A stretch of DNA of 24,131 nucleotides from Spirogloea muscicola (GCA_009602725.1 WELB01000137.1:104959-129089); one strand, 5' to 3'. Shown: positions 9,885 through 20,178, counted from the stretch's first letter. Numbers and translations: made by a program. Notes: a model not told the origin generated them from the letters alone.

Positions 9885-11626
9885 TCAGGTGGCGACCTCC
9901 TTCCCAACAGCATTCAGCACATCCAGCTTGTCATTGTGCGAGTGCGTGAAGCCCCTGCGGCGCTCCTCCTCCACAGTCTCCTGGCTGCGGAATGCAATGA
10001 CCCAAGCCCGCCGCCAGCTGTCCTTGCTGTGAGTGCAGACATTGACCAATCTGATGTAAGAGGATGCGATACAGCTCATAGCAGCCTTTCTATCACAGTA
10101 TCAATGTAATGCTCTGGATGCCTCTTACACCAAAAGTGCAAGCTGCTCTCATGCGTCAGTGACTACTTCGAGGCTATAATACCTCCAGGCACTCAATGGC
10201 CTGACCTGCAGATTTTCATCACATCATTCACTGCTTGGTGCATCATTGGCAGTGAGTACAGATATTTCTGCCAGTGTGAAAAGGCACCGAGGCATTCTCA
10301 TACTTCTGAGGCCATACCTGTTATTTCCTCCGGAGCCATGGAGCAGCCGCTCGTGGTGGACGGTGACATCGCCGGGCTGAATCTCCATGGGCTTGGTTTT
10401 GTCCCCCTCTGTCAGCTTAGCTGCCAGGGTGTGAGACTTGTCCCGATCTCCGTGCAGAGGTCCGTGATGACGCAAGTGCTTCTCCTGATGGGAGCCAGGA
10501 ACGAATTGCAAGCAGCCATTCTCGATGGAGGAGTTGTCGATGGCAAGCCAAAAGGATGCTGTCCTCGTGTCATTGGTTACCGGCCAGTATGCTAGGTCTT
10601 GGTGCCTGGAGAAGGAGTTTAAGTTGCAGGTCGTTACCAAAGCAAAGGAAATAACCCCCTATATCATGCAAACAGGGCATACATTCAAGAGGGATATACT
10701 AGTTCCTTGCTAAAGAGAAGAGAAAGTGCAGATACTGTCAACTTCCTGCAAGTGCTATGCAAGGACTCTTTGAAGTCCATGGCGAGCCCAAACATACCAC
10801 ATGAATACACCATCCGGCCTGTGGGGCGGCTTGGCAAGGAGCTGGTCGTAGTCCGGCACCATATCTGGTCCACACAATTGTTTGGCAATTGATGCGGCAC
10901 GCTTCTCATATAAATTACCCTTCAATTTGGGATTGTATCTGGGAAGGCAATAGATTGCAGTCAAATGCTGTCACTGCTGCTGTCATATGCCTGTCATATA
11001 CGATTCCATCGTCTCATCAACTCTCTGAAGACGACAGAAGCAGAAGCAAATCAGTACGAAAAAAGCAAGGCTGACATTCTGCCCGCACTCTTTGGATATA
11101 GCAATGCACGAATGTGGGTCAGGCAGACAAATAGTACTATCTCAGGTAATGCAAGCTGGGCTGCAAGCATACTTGGAGGGCAGCATGATGTTGATGATGG
11201 AGAACTCCTCGAGGGGCTTGGAATAATCTCCAGACATATCGCAGAAGTCGCGGCCTTCCACATTGATCTCCCTGTTGATGAAGCGCATGTACTCGCGCTC
11301 GAGCACCTGCAGCTCTTCCTCCGAAAGGACGCCCTGTTGTAGAAAGCAGCAATCAACCGCATCAGTCTACATGCACTTATGAATGTAGATTGCAGCAAGG
11401 CCTTGCACTGTCACTGATGCACACGCAAGCGCCGGCACGGTATCCCTGATGGAAGTGACATTCTCTAGAAAAGCAAGCCCGTCGTCATGCAGCCTTGCCT
11501 CGAGCATGGGCAAGGACGAGAGGAGAGACCCACCTGCAGGTGCACATACCCGTCCCGCCGGAAGCCCTCTTTCTCCTCCTCCGTCACGAGGTAGCCGTCC
11601 CCTTGCCGCCGCTCCGCGGCGCCCAT
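9885..11626 (-). CDS. Phytanoyl-CoA dioxygenase (PhyH) family oxygenase
   Basis: Five minus-strand exons join in phase: 11626-11534, 11333-11173, 10938-10798, 10605-10318 and 10026-9885 (stop TGA), giving 274 residues. PhyH proteins are non-haem Fe(II)/2-oxoglutarate oxygenases. The iron-binding triad is visible: H133-x-D135 in MWHQDLAYWP and H221 in ERLLHGSGGN. R233/R234 in SWRRAWVIAFR fits the 2-oxoglutarate arginine, 12-13 residues after the distal His. The block ENGCLQFVPGSHQEKH (about 160-175) and the PGDVTVHHE strand are also typical. The N-terminal YLVTEEEKEGFRRDGYVHLQ is the usual start of the fold. Length matches compact family members. There is no C-terminal SKL, and the N-terminus is not an obvious PTS2, so a peroxisomal site is not supported. 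The substrate cannot be read from sequence. It faces away from the S26 gene across about 0.7 kb. Confidence 0.9.
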
Positions 11627-12343
11627 CGGCACACGGGCGCGCCGCCGCCACGGCTCACGGCGCGCCTCAGCCGCAGCGGCCCAAGTGGGGCTGGCGGCCG
11701 CCGGCTTCCCACGCGCCCTGCAGCCCGTGCTACAGCACGGGCACGCTTCTCGACCCGCCGCCGCCGCCGCCTCGGGGCTCGGGCTCACGCCATGAGGGCC
11801 GGGCGCTGGTGCAGGGCCGGCTGGCTGCCGGGTCGGGGACGACGGGTGGGCTCTTTCTTGCTGACGGTGGGTCAAGCACCGGCACGTCTCCAGATGGTCA
11901 GGCCGTGCCGCTCCCACCAATTGGTAGCCGCACCGGCCCACGGCGCCCGCCTCGTTGGGGAAAGGCGTCACGAGACGGGAGAAGAGCGCTGAAGCACAGC
12001 CACCCAGCGAACACCTCCCGCGCCCCCCCCCCCCGCCGCCGCGTCGCCATCCCCGCCCTCCTCCCCGCGCGCCCGCGCCGCTAGCTGCTTCTGCTGGCCG
12101 CCCCGTAGCGGCGCCGCGGCTTGCGCTCCGTCTCCGGGCGGCGGCGGGAGCCATTCCAGACCGTCTGTCCCGCTGAGCCGGCGGTGCCCTCCCAAAGACG
12201 ATATCAGCGCTGGCGCCGTGTTCGGCTCATGGCAATCTGAGCGCTCATTACAATCTGAGCGCTAGAGCTTCGCCGAGAGCGTAGAAGCTTCTGGGAAAGG
12301 AGGCCGTGCAAGTGGTGCTGGTGCGGAGGCAGGCGGCCTCATC
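11627..12343. promoter_or_regulatory. Divergent promoter region of the PhyH and S26-fold genes
   Basis: These bases separate two start codons that point away from each other, so both promoters and 5' UTRs should lie here. The segment is extremely GC-rich, with CCG runs near 11756-11772 and a run of twelve C at about 12023-12034. A perfect 9-base hairpin (GCCCGTGCT, AC, AGCACGGGC) lies at 11723-11742. Open frames across it are low-complexity and unsupported. No TATA box stands out. Confidence 0.45.
12233..12263. repeat. 13-base direct repeat with AGCGCT cores
   Basis: CAATCTGAGCGCT occurs at 12233-12245 and again at 12251-12263. Each copy contains the palindrome AGCGCT, and a third AGCGCT lies just upstream at about 12206-12211 (TATCAGCGCTGG). 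The pair lies 81 bases before the S26-fold start codon, where a cis-element would be expected. A binding role is inference only. Confidence 0.5.
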
Positions 12344-14096
12344 ATGGCGACGTTCTTCACGTTCCTGCGGTACTTGCGGTTGCGGGCAGAGGCCTCCGTG
12401 CACCTGACCCGCGCCATGATGAAGGTGATGCGAACCTTCTGCAGCTCGTTTACTAAGACATCCGCACTCGAGAGGCAGCCACCTCGAGCTTGTACGCAGT
12501 TGAAGGCTCCCCGACAGTCAATAGTGATGTGGGGTTTGCTTCCTGATTGCCTCCATCCGGAGCTTCACTGGTCGGTAAGCGACTGACTCAGCGCTGTCAC
12601 TGTGCTTGTCGCAGAGCCACGACCACAAGCCAAGCTACTCTCAAACACTGACCAAGATGTACGACAACTTCCGCAACCACCCTCTCACCTTCATGGAGTC
12701 CATCAAGGGCGACGAGATGGCCCCCACCTTCACTGGGAAGCAGGGCGAGACACTCCTCCTCAGATGGCTGCCTCAATTGTTTCCCAGGTCAGCTGACAGC
12801 GAAGCCGCACAAAACCCTCAGACCCCTCAAGGCAATGGCAGCCGGCATCTCAGCTGCCTGACATTCTGCAGCCAGTTTGTTTGTGGTGCCTGAGTTATTG
12901 GGGCATCAATCACTGAGGCTCTGCCAGAAGTTATGCAGAGAAGTAGCACATCAGGTTGCAGCCTCGACATGCTCCTATGCAACAAGACTTCCAATCTGAC
13001 TGCTTGCCGAGCTTCCCTCCGTTTTTGAAGGGTGAACGTTGGGGATGTTGTTTGCATCCTAAACCCTGTGGATGATGCCACCAAGTTGGTGAGGAGAGTA
13101 GCTGCCTTGGAAGGAGACGAAATGGTCTCCAGCAAGGAGCAAGATGAGGCATTCGACATACCAGTTGGCCACTGCTGGCTACTCTGTGACAACGAGCTCA
13201 AGAAGCCTCCGGTGAAGATCCAGGGTGACATTGCTTGTTGTGAAGTGCTGCTGTCGCTTGAATGCATTGCCTGCATGCTCTCTGCTTGCAACACCTTTAG
13301 ATGGACTGCCAGCTAGTGGCCATGTATGCCTGTGATATGAGTAGTATTGTACCTCCAGGCTACAGCAACCTGTGGCTTGTGCCTCTAGGCTAGTTAGTAT
13401 GCAATCACAAGCAGAGCTGGGCTCACTCGTGTAAGACTACGTGTAGAGTCTGCTAGAAGCAGGTTCTGGTTTTCAGAAGATTGTTTTGGGCATTGGCTTA
13501 CTGACATCTTGTTGCTGTATAGGAAGTTGTTGACAGTCGGGTGTTTGGACCAGTTCAACTCAACCGTGTCATTGGAAGAGTGATATACTGCAGTCGCTCT
13601 CTGGTCGACCACGCCCAGGTCGTGAACAGGTATACTCCTTGGAGCTTTGAGAATAACATTGTTGGTTCACATGTACAGATGTTCTTTCAAATCTTCGACG
13701 ATTGGGGAGGTGTAATGGCTTACATGTCTGCTAATCGTTGTGTTCTTACTAGCAAGTTAGAGTATGTCATGAGCAGAGTCGTGAATCTGCGTAGTGTGTA
13801 CTTGTCTGCTAATGTTGGAGGTCCTGTGATTGAGTCTTCATTGGCTGGCCTCAAGATTGGGGCAGTTGCTCAAGCTTCTCTTGTATACATGCATCGAAAA
13901 GTTTCTGTGATTATAGAACTTAAGTATACTCAAATTGACTTTATTCATGGTGCTCAAGGGAGTCTCAATCATCGCTGAAGCCTTATAAGCTTGGTCCTCT
14001 GTGGTCCTCTTATCTAGCCCCGAGTCAATGGAGGAGGATGCCCCTGTGTTGGCTTGTGAGCTCAACATCGAGGATATGAACAAGACGTCCTCATGA
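12344..14096 (+). CDS. S24/S26 signal-peptidase-fold protein lacking the catalytic dyad
   Basis: Five exons join in phase: 12344-12424, 12615-12787, 13031-13211, 13523-13629 and 14018-14096 (stop TGA), giving 206 residues. The family holds type I signal peptidases and the mitochondrial inner-membrane proteases (IMP). The Ser box is present as KGDEMAPTF (58-66), but the catalytic Ser of the usual S-M-x-P is Glu61. The Lys box reads LVRRVAALEGDEM (104-116), with Arg106 where the general-base Lys sits. The later SRVFGP and GRVIYC strands are intact, as is the tail SPESMEEDAPVLACEL. From memory, the plant protein annotated as peptidase S24/S26A/S26B/S26C (Arabidopsis At1g06200 type) has the same GDEMAPT box and a similar acidic tail, which supports the last exon. 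Function is unknown; it is probably not a protease. Confidence 0.85.
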
Positions 14097-15537
14097 TTCG
14101 AGCCTGCGTAGCTCTGGGCTGCCAATCATGCAGCTTTGAATATGCAAGGCAACAACCACCCCCTCTGAAGGTGCCACTTTGGATTGGAACCTACTGTATT
14201 ATGGAGTAGTGCAGAACCTCAGCTCTGTAGAAGGAGCGTATTAGCTTGATAGTATAATCACATAGATTATCATTCTTTGTTCAGTATGCGCCTGTACCCC
14301 GTCCGCACTAAAGTGCTCCTTACTGAACTGCTCCTTTCAGGGTACTTTGACTTTCTGAAGACGAGCTTGATCTGTTCAGCTGGCGGGCTGACTAGTCTGT
14401 ACTCTCAAGGAGCCATTATCTTGCATTCCCGTGGGAGCTTATGCCCACCTTTGATTGCTACACCCTCGCTGTTGCACTAGACGAGGGGCACGGCTATGTG
14501 TTGAGCAAGAATTTGTAATAGTAAAGCGTAGTGTGTTATCTCAAGTAAAGTAGAGAGAAGACTCTCCTTCAATAGAACATTGTGGAGGAAGGAAAGAGAG
14601 ACACCCAAGTTGATTACTGGCACCACTGTTTATAGACTCACTGCCATGATACATTCGACCCTTTCTGTCCCTTGCTAACCCTTTTCCAATGTTCTGATTC
14701 TGCAAGGGTGGGCAGTTGACCTTGAAGTCCCTGCAGAACAGGTTGTGTTAGAAAGTCTTAGTTGACGAAGCACCTCTGCAGCAGTTTTCGTGGCACGGCT
14801 GCAACAGTACTGTCGCTGAAGTCGCCGCAGGATAAGTTAATGGTTTCGTGATTGTTACTCATCCCAGAGGCCCAGAGCATAAGTCCAATCACTACATTCA
14901 AGACGTTCTAAAATTGCCTCACTAGCCTGAGGTGGCTGCCCAGGAGTATGACCAAGCTCCGCCATGCATTCGAAGATCAATCCGGCAAGATCTAGCTGCT
15001 AGACCAACTCACATCCTAGACCAGAAGGTAGCTGTCATGACTGCAGCCACGTTGTGGCACACTCAAGAGCAAGCATGTAGGGCTGGCATTGGCCTGCAAT
15101 CCACCAGCAAGGGTTGCACGCGAAGCCAAGCCCAGCTTCTTTCTAGCACCAGGATACCACTCTCGACTTTTACCTGGAAACTGTAGCTCAAGCCCTCAGG
15201 CGGCCTTCAGGTGCATTCATAGAAAGTTTTATTCATTGCAGTAGTGTCTTAGAGGTTACGATTCGACTAGCACACTGCCGACATACCTTCAGATCTGGTC
15301 ACCTTAGCATATGAAGGAGAACATGGTTGTCGTATTTCGTCAAGTCGATTGAGGAAGAGAGAGAATTCAATCATAGATTGAACTTGCTCGTGTACAAGGA
15401 CGCTTCACTTCTTCAGTTTGATTCGCTGTGATTGTCAAGGATATATCTACCTTATACCCGATAGAAGAGGTTCGCTGCCAAACACGGTATCTGCACGTTG
15501 TCTGACAACATATGGCGGCTCCTAATGAAGACAGTCC
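14097..15537. other. Spacer between convergent genes, no gene seen
   Basis: This 1.4 kb stretch lies between the 3' ends of the S26-fold gene (+) and the AS8-like gene (-). It is A/T-richer than the exons. Frames at 14277-14480 and 14932-15186 are short, begin at alternative starts or lack context, and have no coding-like codon use. I found no tRNA-like cloverleaf, terminal repeat or transposase motif. Confidence 0.5.
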
Positions 15538-16106
15538 CTAGCTCGGAGTGTCAAGCCAGGTGCTGAAACCATGGGTGGAAACGGCACCAGTCTCGAAGGC
15601 GCAGGCTGACGTGCGGCCCTTGCGACAAGTCCTATCCAGGCCCATGGCAGCCTGCTGACCTGCTACTCCACCCAACGCGCCCTGCCACATGACCAGCAAA
15701 TGCGGACGCAGCGCAGAGCTTGCGCAGCGGGCCAGGCTCCTGCTCAGGAACACGGCGGCTGCACAGGAGAATGCGAGTGGGACGACCCACCATGGCCGTC
15801 GGTGACAGAAGCTCAGACGGTGAGGCGCGCAGTAGCAGCCAATGGTAGGAAGGACGACAAGGGGCGGACAGGGCGGTCACCGTCGCAGGGGGCCGCGGCC
15901 AGGCCCCTGGTGGGCAGGCCGACGCCGAGGCCGGCCAGGACCACGCCGACGGCGAGGCCGGCGCCGCAACCGGCGCCCACGTAGCCGATGGCGGCGGGCC
16001 CGAAGCCGGGGCCCCAGCCCACGCCGCAGCCGAGGCCCAGGCCGAAGCCCCAGAAGGCCCCCGCCGTGGGGTGCACGGGGTTCCAGGCGCGGTACCGCCG
16101 CAGCAT
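15538..16106 (-). CDS. Cadmium-induced protein AS8-like glycine-rich membrane protein
   Basis: Two minus-strand exons, 16106-15881 and 15758-15538 (stop TAG), join in phase to give 148 residues. The N-terminus MLRRYRAWNPVHPTAGAFWG, then GCGVGWGPGFGP and IGYVGAGCG, is the conserved part of the plant family named after Arabidopsis cadmium-induced protein AS8. Residues about 16-60 form one or two glycine-zipper hydrophobic segments, which fits a small membrane protein. The biochemical role is unknown. The second exon, from AVFLSRSLARC to STWLDTPS, is poorly conserved and rests mainly on phase and the acceptor (CTGTGCAG). Its codon use is less biased, so the C-terminus is less certain than the first exon. 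Confidence 0.75.
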
Positions 16107-16259
16107 GGCGGCTGGGCTTCCCCACGCCGGCAGCGTGGCTGCGTCGCCAGCGGGGTCGGGCCCGCCGGGAGCGAGGCGCTCAGCTCTACACCGCCATGGC
16201 TGGGAAGGCCTGGCGAGCCTCGATGACGAGCGGGCTCCGGCGAGCTCGGCCACGGCGCT

Positions 16260-16530
16260 GCAGCGCGAGCGGCGGCGGCGGCGGCGCAGGCGGGGGAGGG
16301 CCAAGCCGTCCCCTGCCTTCCTCAGCCCGTTTGCCTATCCCTGCCGTTCCCGCCGCCGCCGCCGCCGCCGCCGCCGCTTGCTGACCGACGACTGGCGGCG
16401 GTCCAGGTACGGCGTGAACCTGCCGATCATGTACGCCACCGAGACTGACAGCAAGCAGTTCAAGGAGTTCAACTGCGTCCAGGTGCGCCGCTTCCGCCGC
16501 CGCCGCTGCCGCCGCCGCCGCAGCCGCAGC
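16260..16530. repeat. CGG/CCG triplet tracts around the MGST3 exon
   Basis: Triplet runs occur at about 16269-16290 (CGG), 16350-16378 (CCG) and 16493-16526 (CGC, interrupted). They read as poly-Arg, poly-Ala or poly-Gly in different frames, which creates long false open frames on both strands. They flank the single recognisable MGST3 exon and probably lie in its introns. Confidence 0.75.
16407..16482 (+). CDS. Microsomal glutathione S-transferase 3-like (MAPEG), one exon only
   Basis: A 76-base exon between GGTCCAG and GTGCGCC reads YGVNLPIMYATETDSK, then QFKEFNCVQ. This matches the MAPEG/MGST3 segment after the first membrane helix, typically RKKYxVxYPxMY..FNCIQ. In this family the next residues are RAHQN/RGHQN with the glutathione-site residues. 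MGST3 proteins are trimeric membrane enzymes with glutathione transferase or peroxidase activity. The first exon (first helix) was not found upstream, and the later exons are missing: the intron runs into the N at 16610, after which a different gene is in frame. This is therefore a fragment, either broken by assembly or a pseudogene remnant. Confidence 0.6.
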
Positions 16531-16609
16531 TGCCACCACAGTCGCATCTTGGCGCCGCCCGTCACAAGCCTGGTTCTGCCGTGGTTGTCGCTCTTTCTGA
16601 TCCGGCCCC

Positions 16610-16610
16610 N
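16610..16610. other. Ambiguous base N, probable assembly junction
   Basis: The only N in the window lies inside a CCCC-N-CGCCGCCG tract. To its left is an intron of a truncated MGST3 gene; to its right an Rxt3-domain coding frame is already open. A lost or collapsed segment at this point would explain both truncations. Confidence 0.55.
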
Positions 16611-19600
16611 CGCCGCCGCCGCGGACAGAGCGCAGCAGCCCCTTCGGGCAGCTCGCGGCGCTGTCCAGCAAGTGGGCGCCGGCGCCCCCGCGGCAGCCCG
16701 CGGAGGCCGCCGCCGCCGACGCCGAGGCTCTCGCGAGAGCGCCAGGCGGCGACGGAAGCAGAGCGGCAGCTGACGAGACTGCGGCCAAGGCGACTGACGA
16801 GGCGCCGCATGGAGGGGACGCCATTGCCGTGCCCGGCGGCGGTGGCGGCGGCGGCAAGGTGCCGAGCGGCGACAAGGAGACGGCAGTGGTGCCGCGTGTG
16901 GAGGAGAACGGGCCGGGGCCTTCTGAGCGCCGTGAGGCCGCCGCGGCGGCGGAGGCGGCGAGGCTGGGCCACGGCGGGGACGGAGGCGGCGGGCCGCGCG
17001 CTTGGGCGCAGGGCAAGGACGCCGAGGACGAGGCCTCGGAGCCCACGGCCAAGGAGGTGGCGATGGAGGACCGCGCGCTGACGGAGGCGCCGGCCAGTGG
17101 CGGCGCCGAGCCCGGCGCGAGGGCGGCGGAGCGGTCCAAGCGCATCCTCCGGCCACGGGCGGCGGGCGCCGGGCCGCCCGACCCACGGCCCAAGCGCGGC
17201 AAGGACGCCGATGGGTCAGTGCACCAACTCGAGGCCTCACCCATCACGTCGATGGAGCGATTGTGTTGCTTGAGATCTGTGATGTTGCAAGTTATGCAGC
17301 TGCTGAAGTTGGCATGATGGAATTCACTTCTGCATGCTGCTGCGCAACGGGTGTAGCCCGCCTCCTTGCGCGAGCGGCGCTGGCCATCCACTCACTGTGA
17401 GGCGCTTGTCGCCGACTGTCTTGCAGGACTGCAGGTAAGGGGGCCGCCAGCCTCCGCTGCCCGCCCAGGAGAGCTGCTGATCTATGCCGCACTCTCTCTT
17501 ACCGCTGCTTCCAACATGCGCCTCTTCTGGCGCGTCTACCCTGCTCGTCGCTCGGACTTGTGATATGCAGCAATAATCTCCTCCCAGGATGCGATACATA
17601 TCATGAGGAAGCGCAAGCAAGCGCTCTGAACCCCATCTCGAAGCCACTTACAGGGGTTATGGATATGACATTCCCGTTGCCACAGGAGCACGGGGGGAGC
17701 CAACAGTGCTGCAGTACTGTGAGGGCGAGGGCATGCCGGAGCTCGTGAAGCTGCTCCGCGACTCCAAGGGGCTTGACCTTGCGGCAGGTGCAGAGGACAA
17801 GGCCACCTTGGTGGAGATTCGTATCGCTCCAGAGGCGCTCACGACTGCCAACCGTCAGGTAGGTGCCGGTCTGATGTGACGAATCAAAGCAAGCCGTGTT
17901 TCCTCCTTCCAATACTAGCCGGGCGTTCACGCTATTGCACAAAGGACTGACAGGAGTTGCTCATGATAGCACTTCCTTGCAATCATGAGCCTCACAACTC
18001 TCGTCTCTTGTATCTAACAGCTTTGCAAGCGGTGTATGACTGAAGCAGGTCAGGGCGAGGCAGCTCTGGGGAACTGAGCTGTACACTGACGACTCTGACA
18101 TTGTAGCAGGTAATGCTGGCCTTGGCTGCCAGACTGTAGGGGTCTCCTGCTTAGTATCACTGTGGCATGAACTCGTATGCTGTGTAACACACGAGTTGAT
18201 CACTGGTGGCAGTCTTGATGCACACGGGCTACTACACGCCAGCCGCTTCCGCTCCCCCACCTTCAGTGGCAGAGCTTCGAGCTGTTGTACGAGCATGTCC
18301 ATCGCAAGAATGTAACACACCCATAGCCTACACTTGTGCCTCTCCTCCTCGGGACGTGCCCACGAACCTGTCATGAGCTCTCTGCAGACTGACATAGCGA
18401 GCAGGCAGTGACTGCTTGCAGTGCTGACTGCTTATTGCATACCTCAGGTCTTGTGGGCAGCTGTTAGCCCAGCCGACAATCTGCATCGCGTCTGCATCAT
18501 CCTGTCTGTGATATGTCATGGAGCATCGACTCTGGGCTGGTGACTGAATAGAAGTAGTGCTTTCCTTGCTCTTACTTATAACTATGGAGTGCAGATTACA
18601 AGTCGAGCGCCAGAAACGGCATTCGCTCTCGAGCCTGGGGAGCTGCCAAGGGCGGATGCAGCTTCAGCGTAGAGGCCTGCCGCATCATCAAGGCATGTGC
18701 CGCAGGATGCAACCCTCTTAGAGCTCAACAGAGTCACTCTGCCGGCCATTTCTGACCTTCACAGTGGAGCACCTTGGCAGCAGGCTGGAGGTGGCAGCAT
18801 TGAGATGAAAGCCTCTCCAACGAGGCTGCCTGCAGTGGCTCCAACTGTGGCCCCGATGGGGGTGGAGCGCACCGTGACAACGCGGGCAGCCTCTCAGGTA
18901 TGCCTCGCACGACCTGTCATTGCATCACCAGCCATGCAAGTGTTGCTCATTGTGCCTGTGAAATTGAGCCTTCCTTACACTCCTCTGTGGCCTCTTTTAA
19001 TCTGCAGAGTGCCCACCGCCGGGAGAGGTTTGTGCAGGAGGTGACTGTGCAGTACAACCTGTGCAATGAGCCATGGTAAGTATGCAAGCTTGCCTTGATT
19101 CCCTGCATGGGCAATCATCTAGCTGGGCAGCTATTCTCCAATTTCCACATCAGTCGACTTGCCCAGCGATTAAGTGCGCTATCGCGCTGGCATGCATGAC
19201 AGGCTTAAGTACAGCTTGAGCGTGGTGGCTGACCGTGGCCTGAAACAGTCCCAGTTCACATCTGCACGACTGAAGAAAGGGGATGTGCTTTATCTAGAAA
19301 GTCACTGTACTCGGTGGGTGAAGCTTTGTACTTAACGCTTTGCCAAGAACGCATCAGTTGCCAGGCAGATTGGATTGAGTTGACCACCAAGGCAGGCCTG
19401 GAGGCCTGTTTGATGAATAGGTGTACTGTACTATTTGTTTCAAGGTCAATTGACAGGTCATATTGTGGTGAACAGGTATGAGCTGGCACATCAATGCGAG
19501 TCCTCAGTCTGTGAGGATGCCTCAGGTGGTGTGCTACCAGCAATTCCGCTGAGGCGCGACAAGAATGGCGATGCAGTGAAGCCAGGAGACATTGACAAGG

Positions 19601-20178
19601 GCGCACACAAAGACGAGAAGGAAGCCACGGTTAAGCCCGGACATGCTGGTTTGAACGTTGTTCCAGACAGGAGCTTGCAGGACAGGGGAAAGCTTTGCGA
19701 TAGCAAGGACATGGAGGAAGCACCTCCCTCCACTTCGGCAGAACCGGAGAAGGCTGAGGAAGCAATTGAGAGATTCAGATTCTCAGAGTGTTTGCGACCT
19801 CTACCGCTGTTGACAATGCGGGCCAAGGGGACCCCGCTACCACCTGATGCTGTAAAGGTGACACCTTTGACTACATGATTCACAATTTGTAGCCTCTCAT
19901 GGCAAAGAGCTATGAAGATTGCACCTGCTGGCAAAGGAATGCTTACATTGGCATAAGCATGTAGCTGAGTAGCTTGCAACTTGGTGAGCTGCAGTCTGCA
20001 CGACTTTTTGCTGCTTGGCTGATGGTCAGCCCCACTCTGCAAGCAGGTGTTGGAGGAGGGGTTGCGATGGGAGGAGCTGCAGTGGGCACCAGCCGGCGTT
20101 TGGGTGCGAAACAAAAAAATTCCGCTGGCAAGGGCCCAATTCTTCCCTCGTCACCACAGTCAAAGCGTCCCGACTTAA
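16611..20178 (+). CDS. Rxt3-domain chromatin protein (Sin3/Rpd3 histone deacetylase complex type), 5' end missing
   Basis: Exons that join: <16611-17214, 17654-17858, 18049-18109, 18213-18311, 18595-18692, about 18706-18897, 19008-19075, 19203-19313, 19476-19857 and 20047-20178 (stop TAA). The N-terminal exon is acidic and Ala/Gly-rich with a basic patch (RSKRILRPR). The Rxt3 domain follows, with VRARQLWGTELYTDDSDIVA, VLMHTGYYTP, YKSSARNGIRSRAWG and VTVQYNLCNEPWLKYSLSVV. In yeast, Rxt3 is a subunit of the Rpd3L deacetylase complex, and the LWGTxxYTDDSDxVA block is its hallmark. A polar region of about 130 residues then leads to the last exon, with GLRWEELQWAPAGVWV. The frame jumps at 18693-18705: removing those 13 bases restores phase. 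The start lies before the N at 16610 and is not seen. Confidence 0.78.

Noticed and set aside
11465-12154. A 229-codon minus-strand frame as a long N-terminus for the PhyH protein
   Set aside because: The upstream part is low-complexity Gly/Ala/Arg. The ATG at 11626 gives a normal-length family N-terminus.
14932-15186. An 84-codon plus-strand frame as a gene
   Set aside because: It begins at a non-ATG codon, has no coding-like codon use, and shows no domain or context.
15251-15275. A tRNA-like B-box (ACGATTCGACT)
   Set aside because: No matching A box, acceptor stem or cloverleaf could be built around it.
16186-17391. Very long open frames on the minus strand (up to 401 codons) across the Rxt3 N-terminal exon
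   Set aside because: They arise from CCG/CGG tracts and the GC-rich sense exon. The plus frame continues smoothly into the Rxt3 domain exons and has matching splice sites.
17427-17434. An 8-base microexon between TTGCAG and GTAAGG in the Rxt3 gene
   Set aside because: Including it puts the next exon (17654) out of phase, while joining 17214 directly to 17654 keeps the phase.
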